This document shows, piece after piece, positions 1 to 12,542 of a DNA stretch of 64,000 nucleotides. The stretch is from Emydura subglobosa. Taxonomy: Eukaryota > Chordata > Testudines > Chelidae. Position numbers and translations under genes: made by a program. Below the pieces are notes generated by a model. That model had not been told where the DNA came from and searched no databases. It saw only the letters and a list, made by a program, of their open reading frames with translations. The first letter of the stretch is position 1. Each line of letters begins with the position of its first letter. The stretch spans positions 26,516,240 to 26,580,239 of the forward strand of contig ML679954.1 of assembly GCA_007922225.1 (NCBI GenBank), given 5' to 3'.

Positions 1-934
1 GCAAGTATCCGTGCATAAGTTTTGGGTCCTATAAAGAGAACAACATGGCTTCTTTTTTTCCCAATATGATTGTTGCTAAATGAAGAGTAAAAATGGGTTA
101 AGGAAAAAGAAAAACACATTCCTGTGATTTCCATCCATCCCCCTCCCTCCCCTCACTTATTTTAAAATGAATATGATTAACTGGCTTTCTCATAAAAATG
201 GGAGACTGGCAGTGATCTCTGGAGGAACAAGACATAGTATGGGTATGCACCATGCCAGCTTCTCACTCAGTTCCGCCAAAAAACCTGGAATCTTGACTTA
301 AAGCAGCTCTGCTGTTTCAGTTCTGGCAATTTCACATAAATAGAGGCTGCCATTTATGGCATAGGGAGCCAAATTGTATGGTAGTGTTGTAAAGTGAACA
401 AACGTCCATTGGGAATTAGCCTAGCCTATAAATGCATTTTCCTTATTTTAAACCAATTTTGAATACAACTCCAGCAATCTCCATGACTTTTTTTCCCCTC
501 TTTGTTTTGTTTTAAGGTAATTTATTTCTTGTGACAGGCAACACACTGACATATCTGGAGTTTGGTAGCCTCTGTTTATATACAGAATAGGTGCAGAATA
601 AGAAGTTTTTCCACACTATCTCATGAATGCACTTCCATTCTGGATGGAGGGAACAATTTTAGGGTGACAGGGTAATTCAGATTCCACGTCTATGTAAATT
701 CTAAGCATCTTTTTAAGATTGCCAATCAAAGATGCCAACACTGTGCTTCAGGGGAGAATTCTGCTTAAAAACTAATGTCAGTCTATGGCCCAGTTTTGGT
801 ATCATGATACCAGCGCTGTAGAAACTATAGAAAACGCAGAGAACGCCCAAAATGTGACATTTGTGGCATTCTAATTGTGGCATTCTAATAAAATATACAG
901 ATATGATGGTTTTGGGGACCTTGACTCAATAATT
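1..934. other. Unique AT-rich non-coding DNA
   Basis: No gene, exon or recognisable repeat is seen here. The sequence is AT-rich with scattered T runs and stops in all frames. Confidence 0.6.
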
Positions 935-1065
935 CATCCTGACTCAGCAAAGCACTTAAACACATGCTTTACCTAGGCAAGTGCTTAAGTCCAATTTACT
1001 TCAATAAGATTAAAGTGCATGCTTAAGTTAAGTGCATGTTGAAACATTCTCATGAAATGGGGCCT
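935..1065. repeat. Degenerate palindromic repeat, cttaagcac type
   Basis: The left part reads agcaaagcacttaaacacat and is mirrored by gcatgcttaagttaagtgca around a central acttcaataagat. This matches a family I know from sauropsid genomes, in which 'cagcaaagcacttaagcacatgc' arms flank 'ttgacttcaatgg'. It is probably a non-autonomous DNA transposon relic. A half copy lies at 39.55 kb. Confidence 0.55.
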
Positions 1066-1114
1066 AACTGAAAACATTCACATAAGCAGGCTGATGCATA
1101 AACTTTAGAAAGAT

Positions 1115-1172
1115 AGGGCCAATTCCCACACTGGTGTAAAATGGGGCATCTCCACTGAAAGTCTGGAGCATA
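1115..1172. repeat. Half copy of gtgtaaat/ggccaaattc palindrome
   Basis: The segment reads gggccaattcccacactggtgtaaaat and then tctccactgaaagt. This is one arm of the sauropsid palindrome whose intact form is ggccagattct...gtgtaaat...ccattgacttcaatgg...atttacac...agaatctggcc. Confidence 0.35.
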
Positions 1173-2453
1173 GTTGTTTGATGTCATACCATCTTTTGTG
1201 TGTTTTCTAAATAAATGCCATTTTTTCAAAGCCGTATTGTAAAACAAATATGTATTATATAAAACCTGAGTAGGTTGATACAATAATACCTTGCAAGGAG
1301 TTTTGTTTATTCTTTCTGTCTAATTAAGTGCTCAGTGAAAAGTGCTAAAAGTGAGCAAAACCCACCTTGTTAGATGGTTTATTTTATTTCAAAGGCAAGA
1401 CATAGCCCTTAATTTTCTGGTGTGAATTTTACCAAAATCTATCCTTATTTTATTTGGCATCTCATAAATAAACTTCCTCCAGTTTGTGTTTCCATACAAA
1501 GTATATTATAGAGATTTGTGACAGCACATAACTAAGGATGCTATGTCTTTAAATTAATAGAAGGATCATTTAAATCCTTAACATAGCTAATTAAAGCTTC
1601 TACCCAATACACAAAAATTAAGTTAACAGCAATTAATATAGCCAGTCTGGAACCTTTAGCAAACTACTGCCAGCCAGTATGTCTTGGTGCACTCAAGAGG
1701 ATGCAGTATGATTGTTGGTGCCTGCAAACAGGTTGGAAATTGTAAACATGCAATTAGCAGTAAGTTTCTGTATCTTAACTTGCCAGAATAGTGATCTGAT
1801 TCTAGGAGCAGTTGCCCCACCGGAGGAGGAAATTAGAGCAACAATGCATTGCCCCACCAATATATGCCACTGGATCAATGTTTTTCTTGGCAAATCAAAA
1901 TTGCAGCCTCACCACAAACTGTGAAACTCACTGCAGGCACCAACCGAACAACTGTCCAGCTCTTCTTTCAGCAAGCATAAATGAGCTGTACACTTGTAGG
2001 GTTTCTCTACATACTCCGTTATGGAATCCAACGTTGATAAGGATACCAACAATAATGGGATTAAAAGAGTTAAAATCCAGTTTTGCAGTAATCCTGAAAT
2101 ACTCTATTGTTGAGCTAGCAAAGTTTATAGTAACCTTATTAACCCTTGGTGTTGTGTAAATAAAAAGGAAATGTCAACCTTAATTCCACCATGAAATTAA
2201 ATCTTCACATCACTAAATGATAATTTAAACACAGCTTCCTCCATCCATGCATTTTATGAAAAGACTGAACTTGTCTGATCTTGGGAAATCCCACCTGGAG
2301 GAGAGAGAGAGAGATTATTTTTTGTTTAAAATTAAAACAATGCTTACCAGGCTTGTATGTCTATGGAAAGTTTAATCATAGCCAAAGGAGAATTTAAAAA
2401 ATAATAATGAGGGAGAAAGTGGATAGGAGACATTTTAAGAGTTCTTTACTTGA
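1173..2453. other. Unique non-coding DNA
   Basis: No supported feature. A plus-strand open frame at 1812-2159 (115 codons) has no recognisable domain and overlaps other chance frames. A short (GA)n run sits near 2300. Confidence 0.5.
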
Positions 2454-2525
2454 GGCCAGCTCTTCAACTGGTGTAAACTGGGGGTCATGAAGTCAGTGCA
2501 GCTATGCCAAAAGAGGATCTGACCC
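2454..2525. repeat. gtgtaaac palindromic repeat, degraded
   Basis: It starts ggccagctcttcaactggtgtaaactggg and ends agaggatctgaccc, so both inverted ends of the gtgtaaat palindrome are kept. The middle is eroded. Confidence 0.5.
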
Positions 2526-2910
2526 TAAATGTTGAAAGAAATCCCAACATTTGGTCAGCCATAAAGTGAGGGGTTGGATAAGTCAAATTCACACACAACA
2601 GTGAGCCAACATGAAATGTGTGGAGGTTCTGCTGGCTAACAGCACAACAACACAACAGTTATAGATTACAGTGAGCAATTTTATTGTATCTACATGGAAG
2701 AAAGTTAGTGTCATCTTCCAGTTGAAATCAGACCTGTTAAGTGTTGCTAAAGTGCCATGTATTAATTTCCTCAAAATGAGTGCTGGAGTTTAGATCAGAG
2801 TATTGCCCCATGAACATTCTCAGTGCCAAACAGCAAAAGTGATATAATGGTGATAAAAAGAAAGCAGTGGAAAGAAAAAAGATATGGTTATTAATCATTC
2901 AGAAAACTTT

Positions 2911-2998
2911 GAGCCAGATCCTGAGCTGGTGTAAACTGGCATAGCTCTACTGGTTCCAATGGAGCTACACTAATTTACATCAAGTAAAAATCTGTCCC
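2911..2998. repeat. gtgtaaat palindromic repeat
   Basis: A clear copy. The left arm gagccagatcctgagctggt and the sequence gtaaactggcatagctc lead into a centre resembling ttccaatgg. The mirror is gagctacactaatttacat, ending in tctgtccc. The size (about 90 bp) and symmetry suit a MITE-like relic. Confidence 0.65.
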
Positions 2999-3944
2999 TT
3001 TTTCTTTAATGAATGGACTCCTTCACACACCCTTCACTATTTGTATTAAGTAAAGCAACCACCTTCCTTTTCACATGTTCTGCAGCTGCCCTAGCAGAGG
3101 CATACAAACTGTGTGGTGTAAAAGGTATTTGGTATTATATCTGTTGGATTTTTGGGGTGAGAACTACTCATATTTCTTGTAGAGAAAGAGTAGTAATCTT
3201 GCATTGATATGCCATCTTCACCACAGGCTCAGTACTTGAAGAAGCCTGAACTGTTCTCACGTGTCACCTTTCTTCACCCAAAGTAAACAGAAAAAAAAAT
3301 AGGACTTCATTCAGAAATTAATGGGACTATACCCAGATTAAGATACTATTCATAGTATAGTAACAGTAGCAAATTGAGTCTACATTTGAAATACATGTGT
3401 GAGCTGAGATAAGCCTGGAACCAATCCTTAGCACTCTTTATGTACAGGTACTACAGGCAGTGCCTCCACTGCATTACACTCTTTTTGCTAGTTTGGGCAC
3501 AGGGAGGAAAGCACTGATAATTCTGAGAGTCATCCAGTAGTCTCCATTCTTCTCTCCATTGTCCAACTGTTGTAGAGATTACATAACTAAGGCTCTCACT
3601 GCAGGTGTCGTGATGGAGGCACTAACTTTTCAGGTGCCACCAGAACCCAGGTAGAGATTTCTTCTGAGAGCAGCAGGTGCTGCTGGAGAACAGTGGTGAT
3701 TTCAGTGGGACTATTTGCAGAATAAGGTATTATGCCACCTGATTAAAGGTGGCAGGATAAGGCCCACTGTAAATAGGTATCTGCTATGTGCCAGCTTGGA
3801 AATAATGCCTCTGTAGCATGAGAGAACTCTTTCCATTAGGAGAGTAGGAATGAACTCGGTTTCTACCTCCTTTCATGCATTTCTTCCTTCAGTTCCTCAA
3901 CTTTATACGAGAGCTCAGCCCAGGGTTGCTGTTCTGAGGTCACT
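2999..3944. other. Unique non-coding DNA
   Basis: Nothing recognisable was found. Open frames are under 80 codons and have chance-like composition. Confidence 0.5.
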
Positions 3945-4031
3945 GGGCCAGATTCTGTGCTAGTGTAAATTGCCACAGGCAAGACAGGTGTCAGTTTATG
4001 CCAGCAGCTGTGCCAGTAGAGAATCTGGCCC
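3945..4031. repeat. gtgtaaat palindromic repeat with intact ends
   Basis: The left end gggccagattctgtgctagt and the right end agagaatctggccc are inverted complements over the terminal 12 bases. The interior gtgtaaattg...cagtttatgcc is also symmetric. It is one of the better-preserved copies of this family in the window. Confidence 0.65.
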
Positions 4032-6239
4032 TCTGAATCTGGACTGTCACTAGGACTGCTGCTGCTGCTGCTATAATTACCACATACAGCCATTGCAAAT
4101 TCTTTAGCTCTAGCTTATTTTGGTTTCTAACCGTTCATCCCATAGCACAGGAATAAGCAGCAGGCCCTTGGGGTTGCTCAGGGATATCACCGGTTTCCAA
4201 TACTGATATAATGCTATTTTCCAGGTGTCTCTCTTTTCTGGACAATAGCTCAGTAAAACCATCAATTGCAGCTGCAAAAGAAATATCAGCCATGGCGTAT
4301 CTGTTTGATTGACACTGTAGAAACGGCAGCGTGTGTGCAGGTAGGATTCACAGGGGGCTGGATTCTCCCTTAGTCATGTTCCTGCACTAGAAAAGCTACC
4401 TTTGTGACTAATTCAGGCCTAGGTTTACTTCGTGGTACAATTTAGAGCAGCCCCAGTGTTGATCCTTTGTGGTCTATTATGATGTCACTAAACAGCCAAA
4501 GCATTGCCCCCTCTCACCCCATCTTTATCTCCAAGTTTATCTCAACACAGCACCTGCACTAGAGATAAGGAAGAGGGCAGACATCGACCCTTTACAGCTT
4601 CACACTGAATCTAAGATGGGGGTGAACTCATGACATGACAGAGATATTCTGCAGGGCAGTTTACATAGTCTGTTTGGTGAGGAAAGGTTGATAAGGCATC
4701 CTCACCCAACAACGTTCTCCTGCACTTGTGGCTTTCACATCAGGTACTAGGGGAAGCTGAGAAGAAGACAAAGATCCTGGGAGGGTGAATAATGGCAGCA
4801 CTTCTTTATAGCTACTGAAGGGGCCATCTACTTTTGGAACTAATTATGTTTTTGGTTCTACAGGGCTCAGACCTTGACATGAGCAATTGTGGCTCTTTTG
4901 GAAACCTTTTGAAATGCCCAAGGCTCTGCACAAAAATGAGCAGAGTGATTTGTTTAGTCAGTGTACATTTATTTCTTACTCAGTAGAATTGGTGCCATTA
5001 TTGCTTAGCACCATCAAGGTCCACAAATCTAATTTGGCCCAAATCACTGGCAGCATTGGAGGAGTCTTGCCAGGTAAATACAAACAAAGATTCAGGCTAC
5101 CTGGTTCTTCATTGGGGGCAGGAACAAAAATGATTCCTTTGATGGTATATACTGTGAACAGTTGCATGATTGGCATCAAAAAACCAGCTGGAAAATAATG
5201 GAGTAACTGTTCAGAATTGTCAGAATAACTGAAAATAAATTGCTAACAAATACCAGGGGCTGCCATTAATCATAGTGGAGGTTTGTGGGCCACTCAATTA
5301 TGGGGAAAGGGTGTTAGAAAACAGGCAGGGGCAATTTTTTTTCTATCTGGGCAGGGAAAGAGGGTCTCCAGCACATACATTTTGTAGGCAAGATTATCCC
5401 TATTTTGCAGATCTCGACATCAAAATCCACCCCTTGCAGAAAAATGCTTTAATCACATAGGTGTCCATGATGGAATAGCTGTATATTTGCATTGCAAAAA
5501 TAAAATCCTGGGTCAGGATTGGAATAAACAAGACATTGCATTGGGCAACACATTGCATTACCCATGTGCTCTGTGAACCCCATCGGAGAGGTCTCATAAA
5601 TGCAAGTTGTCAAGGCAGAGTAAAATGGAAGCATGGTGAGGAGGCAGCTGTGTCATCTGAGAACAGGAAGGTTGCTGGAAAGAACACAGAACCAGGGAGT
5701 CCATGAGAACAGCACAAACACACAGAGATCCATCATACTTGAACCTGTTTCTTCCATAGACTCTTTGGCCTCTGTGTGCGTCTTTGGCGCCACATATTTC
5801 TTGGCCTTTCCAAGCAGCTACTGATCCTTTTCCAGTGAGATTGTTCCTGAGATCCACACCTGGAGGGGAACGAGAACTCCCTGCTCCTATACAGTGTGTC
5901 TGTGGAAGTGGGATGCTCTGTCTCTGCAACACCAACCTTTCTTCATTGGATTCCTTATCTCTGTGGTCTACTCTGGAGAGGTGATGGAGACTGATGGTGG
6001 GGCCAGGATACATCATCCCTACTCTGCTCCATACAGAATCCCCAGATATGACATTGCAGACTGGGGTCTGTATGATCTTTTCCGCACACCCCTGGCAGCC
6101 ATATCAAGGGTGTGTCCCAATGAAGCCATGCTGGGATGGGGAGTGCTGCCAGGAGTCAAAGTCAGTGGGGAACTACAGGACGACCATACCAATGCACTTG
6201 GCTACCCATGGACTCCTGGGGATTCACCGGGACTTGGGG
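4032..6239. other. Unique DNA with locally CpG-richer open island (about 5.6-6.45 kb)
   Basis: There is no repeat that I recognise. Between 5594 and 6456 several overlapping frames on both strands stay open (for example 5894-6274 plus and 5594-6016 minus), and CpGs are denser than around it. I recognise no protein family or splice-bounded exon. The island may be an unknown exon, an LTR-type sequence or chance. A (CTG)n tract of about five units lies at 4058-4073. Confidence 0.35.
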
Positions 6240-6285
6240 CAGCCTTTCTCCAGAGGGGGGCAGCCTTTCGCTAGAGGGAGGCAGC
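6240..6285 (+). repeat. 21-bp tandem repeat, 2.2 copies
   Basis: Two consecutive 21-bp units begin cagcctttctccagag and cagcctttcgctagag, each ending in a G-rich stretch. A third partial cagc follows. This is a small minisatellite-like duplication. Confidence 0.75.
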
Positions 6286-6637
6286 ATAGCCAATGCAGGG
6301 ATATCCTTTCCCAGACCCTCCCTCTCCTTCAAGGGCATGCTATGGCTCTACCAAAGGGAGCATATGGTAGAATGTCTGAAAGAAACCATTAACGTGTTTA
6401 CGTCATTTCTCTACTTGCACACGTTTGCGTTAAGGAAGGGAGCGTATAGTCCTTAAATACCTGATGTGGACAAAGAGAGAGTGGTAGCATCAGAAGCAAA
6501 GCAGCACAGAAAAAACAGGCAGACAGGCAAGCAAGCAGCTGAAACAAGGATTTTTATCCTTGAAAAATATTATTTGTTAGAATAGATTAAATGTGTCTCA
6601 TGAATATTATTTTTTTATTAGATATTTTTATCAAACC

Positions 6638-6722
6638 AGGTTCTGATCTCAGGTATGCTGCTGAAACTCAGGAGTAACTCCACTGACTAACAGGGGTATA
6701 AGTGAGCTTGGAAGTTGGCCCA
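6638..6722. repeat. gtaactcc-type palindromic repeat, degraded
   Basis: It runs from ggttctgatctcagg through ggagtaactccactgac to ggggtataagtgagcttgg and ends ttggccc. This is the 'agttactccattgacttcaatgg' form of the same sauropsid palindrome class. Confidence 0.45.
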
Positions 6723-9318
6723 GCATGCATAGAATGATCTGATAGGTGAAGAGGCTGTATAGACTTGATGTTTGTGCTTTTTGCGATATAATTACATGGT
6801 TCAGCATCTTCTTCAATCTCTTATATGGAGGCTTTCGGCCAAGCCACTCCAGCTATAGTGGTGATACAGGGGGTGAAAATAATTATAAATATGCAGCTCT
6901 ACATCCTACCACATTGCATCTTCTCTGGTGCTTCAAATTAAAAATCCCTGTCTCCGGCGGCGAATTGTCTACCACCCCTACTCCTGGCAAAGCCTGTGTT
7001 TCTGGCTGTAGCATCGTCACCCAGTGCCTAGGTGAACAAGCAAGGAGTTGCACTGATTTTTGCTGTTCTGTATCTGTTCCCTCAGACTTAGAGGAAATAT
7101 GTTAATATTGATGGACCCTCTGCCCTAAGGTTTGGGTCATGCCTCTTCCCTGGTGCTTGCTACCTGGAACGGCTTCTCCCCTCTCCTAATGTGGGTTGGG
7201 TCCTGGGATATTTTTGTGACACCTCTTGCCTCCACAAAAGGTGACTCCTTACTGTGCTTGAGACACTGGGGTGCTGCCCCTTGGGGAAATGAATAATGCT
7301 CCTACTGCCAGCAAGGTGTATAAAATACAGTACCCTGGCAAAGAAATAACAGTATAACAAATCATGGACTTCATTCAGAGCCGGAAAATAGGATCTGAGG
7401 AAGGAAAAAATTAGGGTTAAATAACAAGTGCTAGAATTAAAGAAACAAAAGAACAAATTCTATTTTAGTATTTTCAAAGTCTTTGCCATTTTGTCACTCA
7501 GATACTATAGCCTAACCCTACATAGGTAGTACATACTGCTGGTGTAATTAAATAACTAGCCCCTTCAATTTACTGGACTGCTGCAATGTATAGTATCCCG
7601 ACTGCAGATAAAATGGTGCAAGACCTAGCGTGCATATATTGCATGTCAAATACAGCACTGGTGTGCCCCCTGCTTTGTGCACCATAGAATTCAGGAGTAG
7701 GTGGGGGATCCTTGTACGAGAGCATACGTAGAATTTTGGTGTTGGGGTGGACAGGATCAGTGGAGTATGGAGATCGACCAACAAAACCCCATCTTTTAAT
7801 GAAAACAACAACGTGTAAGCATGTGATTAACTACGTGATCGTGGGATGAAAGACAGAGGCATAAAGCTATGCACAAGATGGGTAGAGCTAAGGCAACATG
7901 TCTCGTAACTTCTGAGCACCAGGCTTTGCAATCTGAATAATGTTAACATAATTTTTGGTTTGGAATTGTAACGTTATCGTGTCATAAGGCCAGACTGAGA
8001 TGGCCCTGAGTTGGCGTGCCAAGGGGAGGCTACAAGAAATGCACAGGGGACAGCCAGTATAGCTGCTCTTGCATGCTTTTGTTCAAGGCTGGTGCCCCCA
8101 TTGGCTCTATACTTTTCAAAAGGGACAAGGAGACAGCATGGTCATACCCACGCCTTCCCATTTACATGCTGGCCAGCCACAGAAAAAAGCGTCAATTGTG
8201 CTTTGAAAGCAGCACCTTCCTGGTTCCTGGGAGCTTTGAAGTAATGTCTTATAGAACTACTTGGGGCAGTGGGGCTGACCATTTCCCTTACCCAGGGCTA
8301 TATCCTAATAGCACAAACTGGCCCATTGTGCATTTGGTCACAGGATTTCTCTTGCATATCTGTCAAATATCCTGTGTAATTAAAGGGAGTTTTACTGTAA
8401 GGTAGTTGAGAGAGTCAATGAATTATTTTCAATGATAAATGTTAACTGTCCCAATCTAAGGACAATTTTTACAAAAAAAACATTTGTCTTGGCTTAAAGG
8501 AAGAGAGCTGAAAGTCATTAAAAGGTATAAAAGAGAAGGCACCAAGTCAAAGCATCAGCAAATCAGCATCTTCCTTTTTATGCAACCAACTATGATCCTG
8601 GTATTTATTTTATTGTTATTTATTGATTTCCCGATTGCATTAAAAAGCTACAGTCTTCTGAACATTATCTGGAAAAAAAACCAAAACAAAACAGCCATAA
8701 ACTTACAGCTCAATATTCACAAACCCATTCTGCCAAACAGTATCCATGAGCCACTCCCAGCCCTTATTTAACTCACCCTCTCAGAAAAAGTCTGTACAAC
8801 CAGATTGACATGTGGGTGGCGGAGGATAGGTGTAATATATTTGTTGAGCCAAGGAATTCATATTTGTCCTCTATCTTGATTCGTTTTTGATAACCCGCAC
8901 CCCCTTCTCCATTTAGCACCAAGCTTACAAGCAGGATTCAGGCAACGTAATTGTTTAAACATTTCTTCCAAATTACTTGGAAACAGAATAGGAAGAAAAA
9001 AATGTACATTGCAGAAAGGTCTGGTTTTTTTTATTAAAATGGATTGCGGTACATTGTAAATGCAACTCCCTAATGTTTTGATAATGATTCATGAAACTAT
9101 CTGACTGACCGCTCAGAGCAAAGTATTTTGTGCTATAACGAAAATCAATAAAAAACAAATCTTAATTGTGTAGCAGATTTGAATACTGATAAATCTGGGT
9201 ATTGCAAGATTTTTAAACCATGACTATTACCTCCTTAAATGAAATACCAAGAACACTTACAATAATGTGTCCCAAACATCTTCTTGTAGATAGCTGAATG
9301 AGAACTAGGTATCTCAGG
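6723..9318. other. Unique non-coding DNA
   Basis: I find no gene or confident repeat. Overlapping frames at 8011-8405 (up to 129 codons) lack a recognisable domain and are most likely chance. Confidence 0.45.
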
Positions 9319-9425
9319 TCTGATTCAGATCTCATTTATACTGGTTTCACAATGGTATAATTCTACTTACGTAAGTGCCTTTACTCCTCATTTCCACTGG
9401 TCTAAGTGAGAGAAGACTCAGGCCC
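9319..9425. repeat. Palindromic repeat, ttatactggt type
   Basis: The left arm ctgattcagatctcatttatactggtt is mirrored by ccactggtctaagtgagagaagactcaggccc. This is the 'tcagatctcagttacactggtgtaa' arm class. The central part is diverged. Confidence 0.5.
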
Positions 9426-10223
9426 TTCAAATCTAACCAGAATCCAGAATAGTGATCATTGGAGATTATATATCAGGCACTGAGTAGAGGAAATGATGCT
9501 ACTTAAAATTCTGATGCTCCTTACAGGAAAAAAAAATGATTTCAGTGTGATTCAACATTTCAGTCCTGTGTAGAAACCATTATAAAATACAAAGGTTTAT
9601 AAATTCCTCTGTATTTTGCAGTCCTTGATATTAATCTCAAAATAAACTTTAGATTTATTAGCACCATGCTGCTTCCCAGACAAAGGAGTTGGGTGACAAA
9701 GAACATAATCTGTGCTTTAAACAACACTTAAAAACCTGTCAGTGTGCTTGTAATTTCCTGCTTCTGAATGTTGTTCTCCAAACATCATTGAATTTGGGAC
9801 TGTGCTTCTTGCATTGAATCTCAGATATAAAATACTACATCGTATTAAAGATGTGATATGGACAGAGTGAATGTTTTTGTGGGAGTTCTCGCTAGAGCTG
9901 TGGAGCTCTGCACTTTCTTCGGTGATGGACTGTGATTCAAAAGCGGAAAACTGAGACCTTTTTGCATCATAAAATATTCAGAAAAATGCACCCTAGTAAA
10001 TAGATTAATTGATCTATTTTGGTCTCAATAGAGTGTATTTGCACATGTGAATAGATAGATTGATAGATTCATGTGATAAATACAGAGCTAGACAAATAAT
10101 ATTAATAAAATAATGGAATTAATTTTGTAGATTTCTTTAAAGAAATATTGTTCTTAGCATTTCACCATCTTATAGAGCCAGATGAATCTTTCATTAATAT
10201 ATTACTTGAATAATACATTTGAA

Positions 10224-10293
10224 GCCTGGTCCAAAGTACATTATATCAATGGAAAGATTCCCACTGATTTCAGAGGGCTTTGGAGCAGGTGCC
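10224..10293. repeat. Short palindrome, ccaaag...ctttgg
   Basis: gcctggtccaaagtaca...atcaatggaaagattc is followed by ccactgatttcagagggctttggagcaggtgcc. The ends are inverted complements. A second copy of this subfamily is at 30635-30701, and a possible arm lies near 18330-18365. Confidence 0.6.
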
Positions 10294-10411
10294 TAAAGCA
10301 TCTTGTGACATTTTTTAAAATAAAATATTTGACAAATCATTATTTTTGTTATTCGTCCAGCTCTAGGTATATTGCAGAGTGGTGAAATAAATTACACTGT
10401 TGCCTGATTCC

Positions 10412-10680
10412 CTTGCCATGGAGGTACAGAGAGATAGAGAGGGAGATGCAACATTAGGGAAAGGAATAAGGGACTTGAGAAAAGAAAAATGAGGTAGAGG
10501 AGGGGGGGAAGCACAGATGAAGAGTACAGGAAATAACAAAGGGTGAAGAGAAAACAGTAGAAAAGAGGCAAGAGGAAAAAGTGGAGATAAATGAAAATGT
10601 GAAAGAGGAGACAAGAAAGAGAGAAGGTAATAGAGAAATTGAAAAAAAGCAAAGGAACAGCAAGAATAGACAAACTCAAT
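10412..10680 (+). repeat. Long polypurine tract
   Basis: About 260 bases are almost entirely A and G on the plus strand (gagagatagagagggagatg and similar). The long minus-strand open frames here (10363-10679) are serine, leucine, phenylalanine and proline strings produced by this composition and are not genes. Confidence 0.85.
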
Positions 10681-11459
10681 ACTGAAATTAGTAAACTGTA
10701 TTTTTATTTAATTCCTGGCTCTTCACCTCAGACTGGACTTTAGGGGCAAGTTGCAAGAATAGGAAGTGACTTTGAGAATTTTAGAAAAAACTATTTACAA
10801 CTGGTGCTTTGCATGATCATGACTAGCTGTTCGTACATATTCGCCCAACCCCGAGAGATATTTGCTACATAAGTAAGCCCTGTTTCCTTGTTAAATTTCA
10901 ACAAGTTTATAGTTTACAAAAACAACACGGAAGATGAAACAAATGTGTTACCTGACCACTTTCTGGATGGTATGCCCTTTTGATTTTAATAATTGGATGT
11001 CCATCAGTATAACACCAGTTAGTTATACTGAACTATCTGAGATTTACAGTCATAAAATTTACAGGTTACTGTGATTTAGAGGAGCGAGCTTTACAATGTA
11101 CAGTATGTGTCCAGTGTTTTAATACAAACTGCCAGCGGGATATGGCTGACTAAAATCAATACGTCTCTACAAAAGCCTGTAGTTTCTGGATTATTTTTTA
11201 CAGTGTTTATAGAATATTTTTGCTCTCGTTGTGCTTCCTTAGAACTTCCACTATAAATGATTGAAACTAATGTTTCTGTACCACACCTTACTACATTATA
11301 AAAGCTGAAGACTAAACAAAGTTCAATACAGAGTAAGCTAAAAAAGTGTCCTTGTGAAAAAGCAACCCAAAGAGCTTTACCATAAAAACAGAAAGTGCAA
11401 GGAGAGCTCAATCAATAAAAATAAGCCTGAGTTAAAAAGACAAGATTTAAGACCAGATT
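10681..11459. other. Unique non-coding DNA
   Basis: No feature is supported. A minus-strand frame at 11091-11411 (106 codons) has no recognisable domain. Confidence 0.5.
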
Positions 11460-12330
11460 TGAATGAATTTATTGACTCAGCATTTCCTAAACTGGCAAGA
11501 GTGAATTCCAGATTTGGGGTGAACAAGAACTAAAAGCATGTGTTCCATCAATCTTTAACTTGTCTTTTGAAATAACCACTAGGCTGTTTTCTGACCATCT
11601 CAAACATCAGCTAAGCTCACACAAAGACAGCAGCTCTGATAAACACACTGATCCCAATTTGTGCATCGCTTTCCAAGTCATCAAAGCAATTTTAAAATCA
11701 ATTTTATGTTTAACAGGGAGCCAGTGTAATTCTCTAAGGACTCGAGTAACATACCAAAGTCCACTTTGTGAGCATTAACGTTTTAGAAGCAGCTTTTTGC
11801 ACAAGCTTGAGCCTATAAAGAATTTTCTGGGAAGGCCATAAAACAAGATATTATAATCATCAAAGCTGAGGGTGTTGAAAAAAGGAAGCAGAAGCAGCAA
11901 AAAGCATGAGCTGCAGTGTGAGGTTGTGAAATCAGTGTCTGAACTTGGGCAATAATCTGAAGATTATAAAAGGAAATGATATCTACAGATGTTCAAAACA
12001 CAGAACAGAATCCAAAGTATTTCCTGCATTGTTAGCATGTGTTGAGGTCAAAGGAAGGCTGAATTAAGTAATAATATTTTAATAACAAATAACAAGTGTG
12101 AAGACATGTCTTAAACCACCAAGACAGGCACATCAATAGCATTTCTATGTTAGCAATATATTACAGTGACCCGTCCTGGGCTTTTGGCCTGAGCTAGGAT
12201 TGAGCCATTAGTTTTTAAAAGGGTTTGAGCCATTCTTAAATAACCTTCATTCGTTAGGATGGCACCACCGAGTCTGCTTCTGACTGAGCAGCAGGAACAG
12301 AGAAATAAAGTAGAGTGTCATCTACAACAG
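11460..12330. repeat. Diverged long interspersed repeat, LINE-like
   Basis: Phrases such as acagggagccagtgtaattc, tgcacaagcttgagcc, attataatcatcaaagctga and gagtgtcatctacaac occur in the order I associate with an old tetrapod interspersed repeat. That repeat reads gggagccagtgtaggg...gcagtagtcaagatg...gtgtcatctgcata. The class (CR1, L2 or L3-related) and orientation are uncertain. No open reverse transcriptase is left. It needs a RepeatMasker-type comparison for a name. Confidence 0.45.
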
Positions 12331-12354
12331 GGATAGTTTAACACAAATTGATTG

Positions 12355-12542
12355 AAAGCAGAAATAACAGGAAGCTAAGGAAGCTATGATGAGAAATGAA
12401 GGAGTTGGATAGACAGAGATGGAAACAAAGAGAAGAACAAATAGCAATTGGATGAGGACAAAGGAATAAAATGGAATATTTTCTCTTTTCCATTTTAAGC
12501 TGAGTAGGATAATGTTTCAAATTAAAAAAAAAAAAAAAAAAA
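12355..12542 (+). repeat. Purine-rich segment ending in A19
   Basis: A purine-rich stretch from about 12355 to 12475 is followed by a run of 19 A at 12524-12542. The A run may be the tail of an old retroposed sequence or a simple repeat. No retrogene body is visible upstream. Confidence 0.6.

Noticed and set aside
5594..6016. 140-codon minus-strand frame as a gene
   Set aside because: Overlapped by several plus-strand frames of similar length, no recognisable domain, and open on both strands because of local base composition.
8011..8405. Two overlapping plus-strand frames (77 and 129 codons)
   Set aside because: No recognisable family, and the two overlapping frames compete. I could not support an exon with splice signals.
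10363..10679. Minus-strand frames of 69-95 codons
   Set aside because: Composed of Ser, Leu, Phe and Pro strings generated by the polypurine tract.
12524..12542. A19 run as the tail of a processed pseudogene
   Set aside because: No mRNA-like body, polyadenylation signal or matching flanking duplication was seen upstream.
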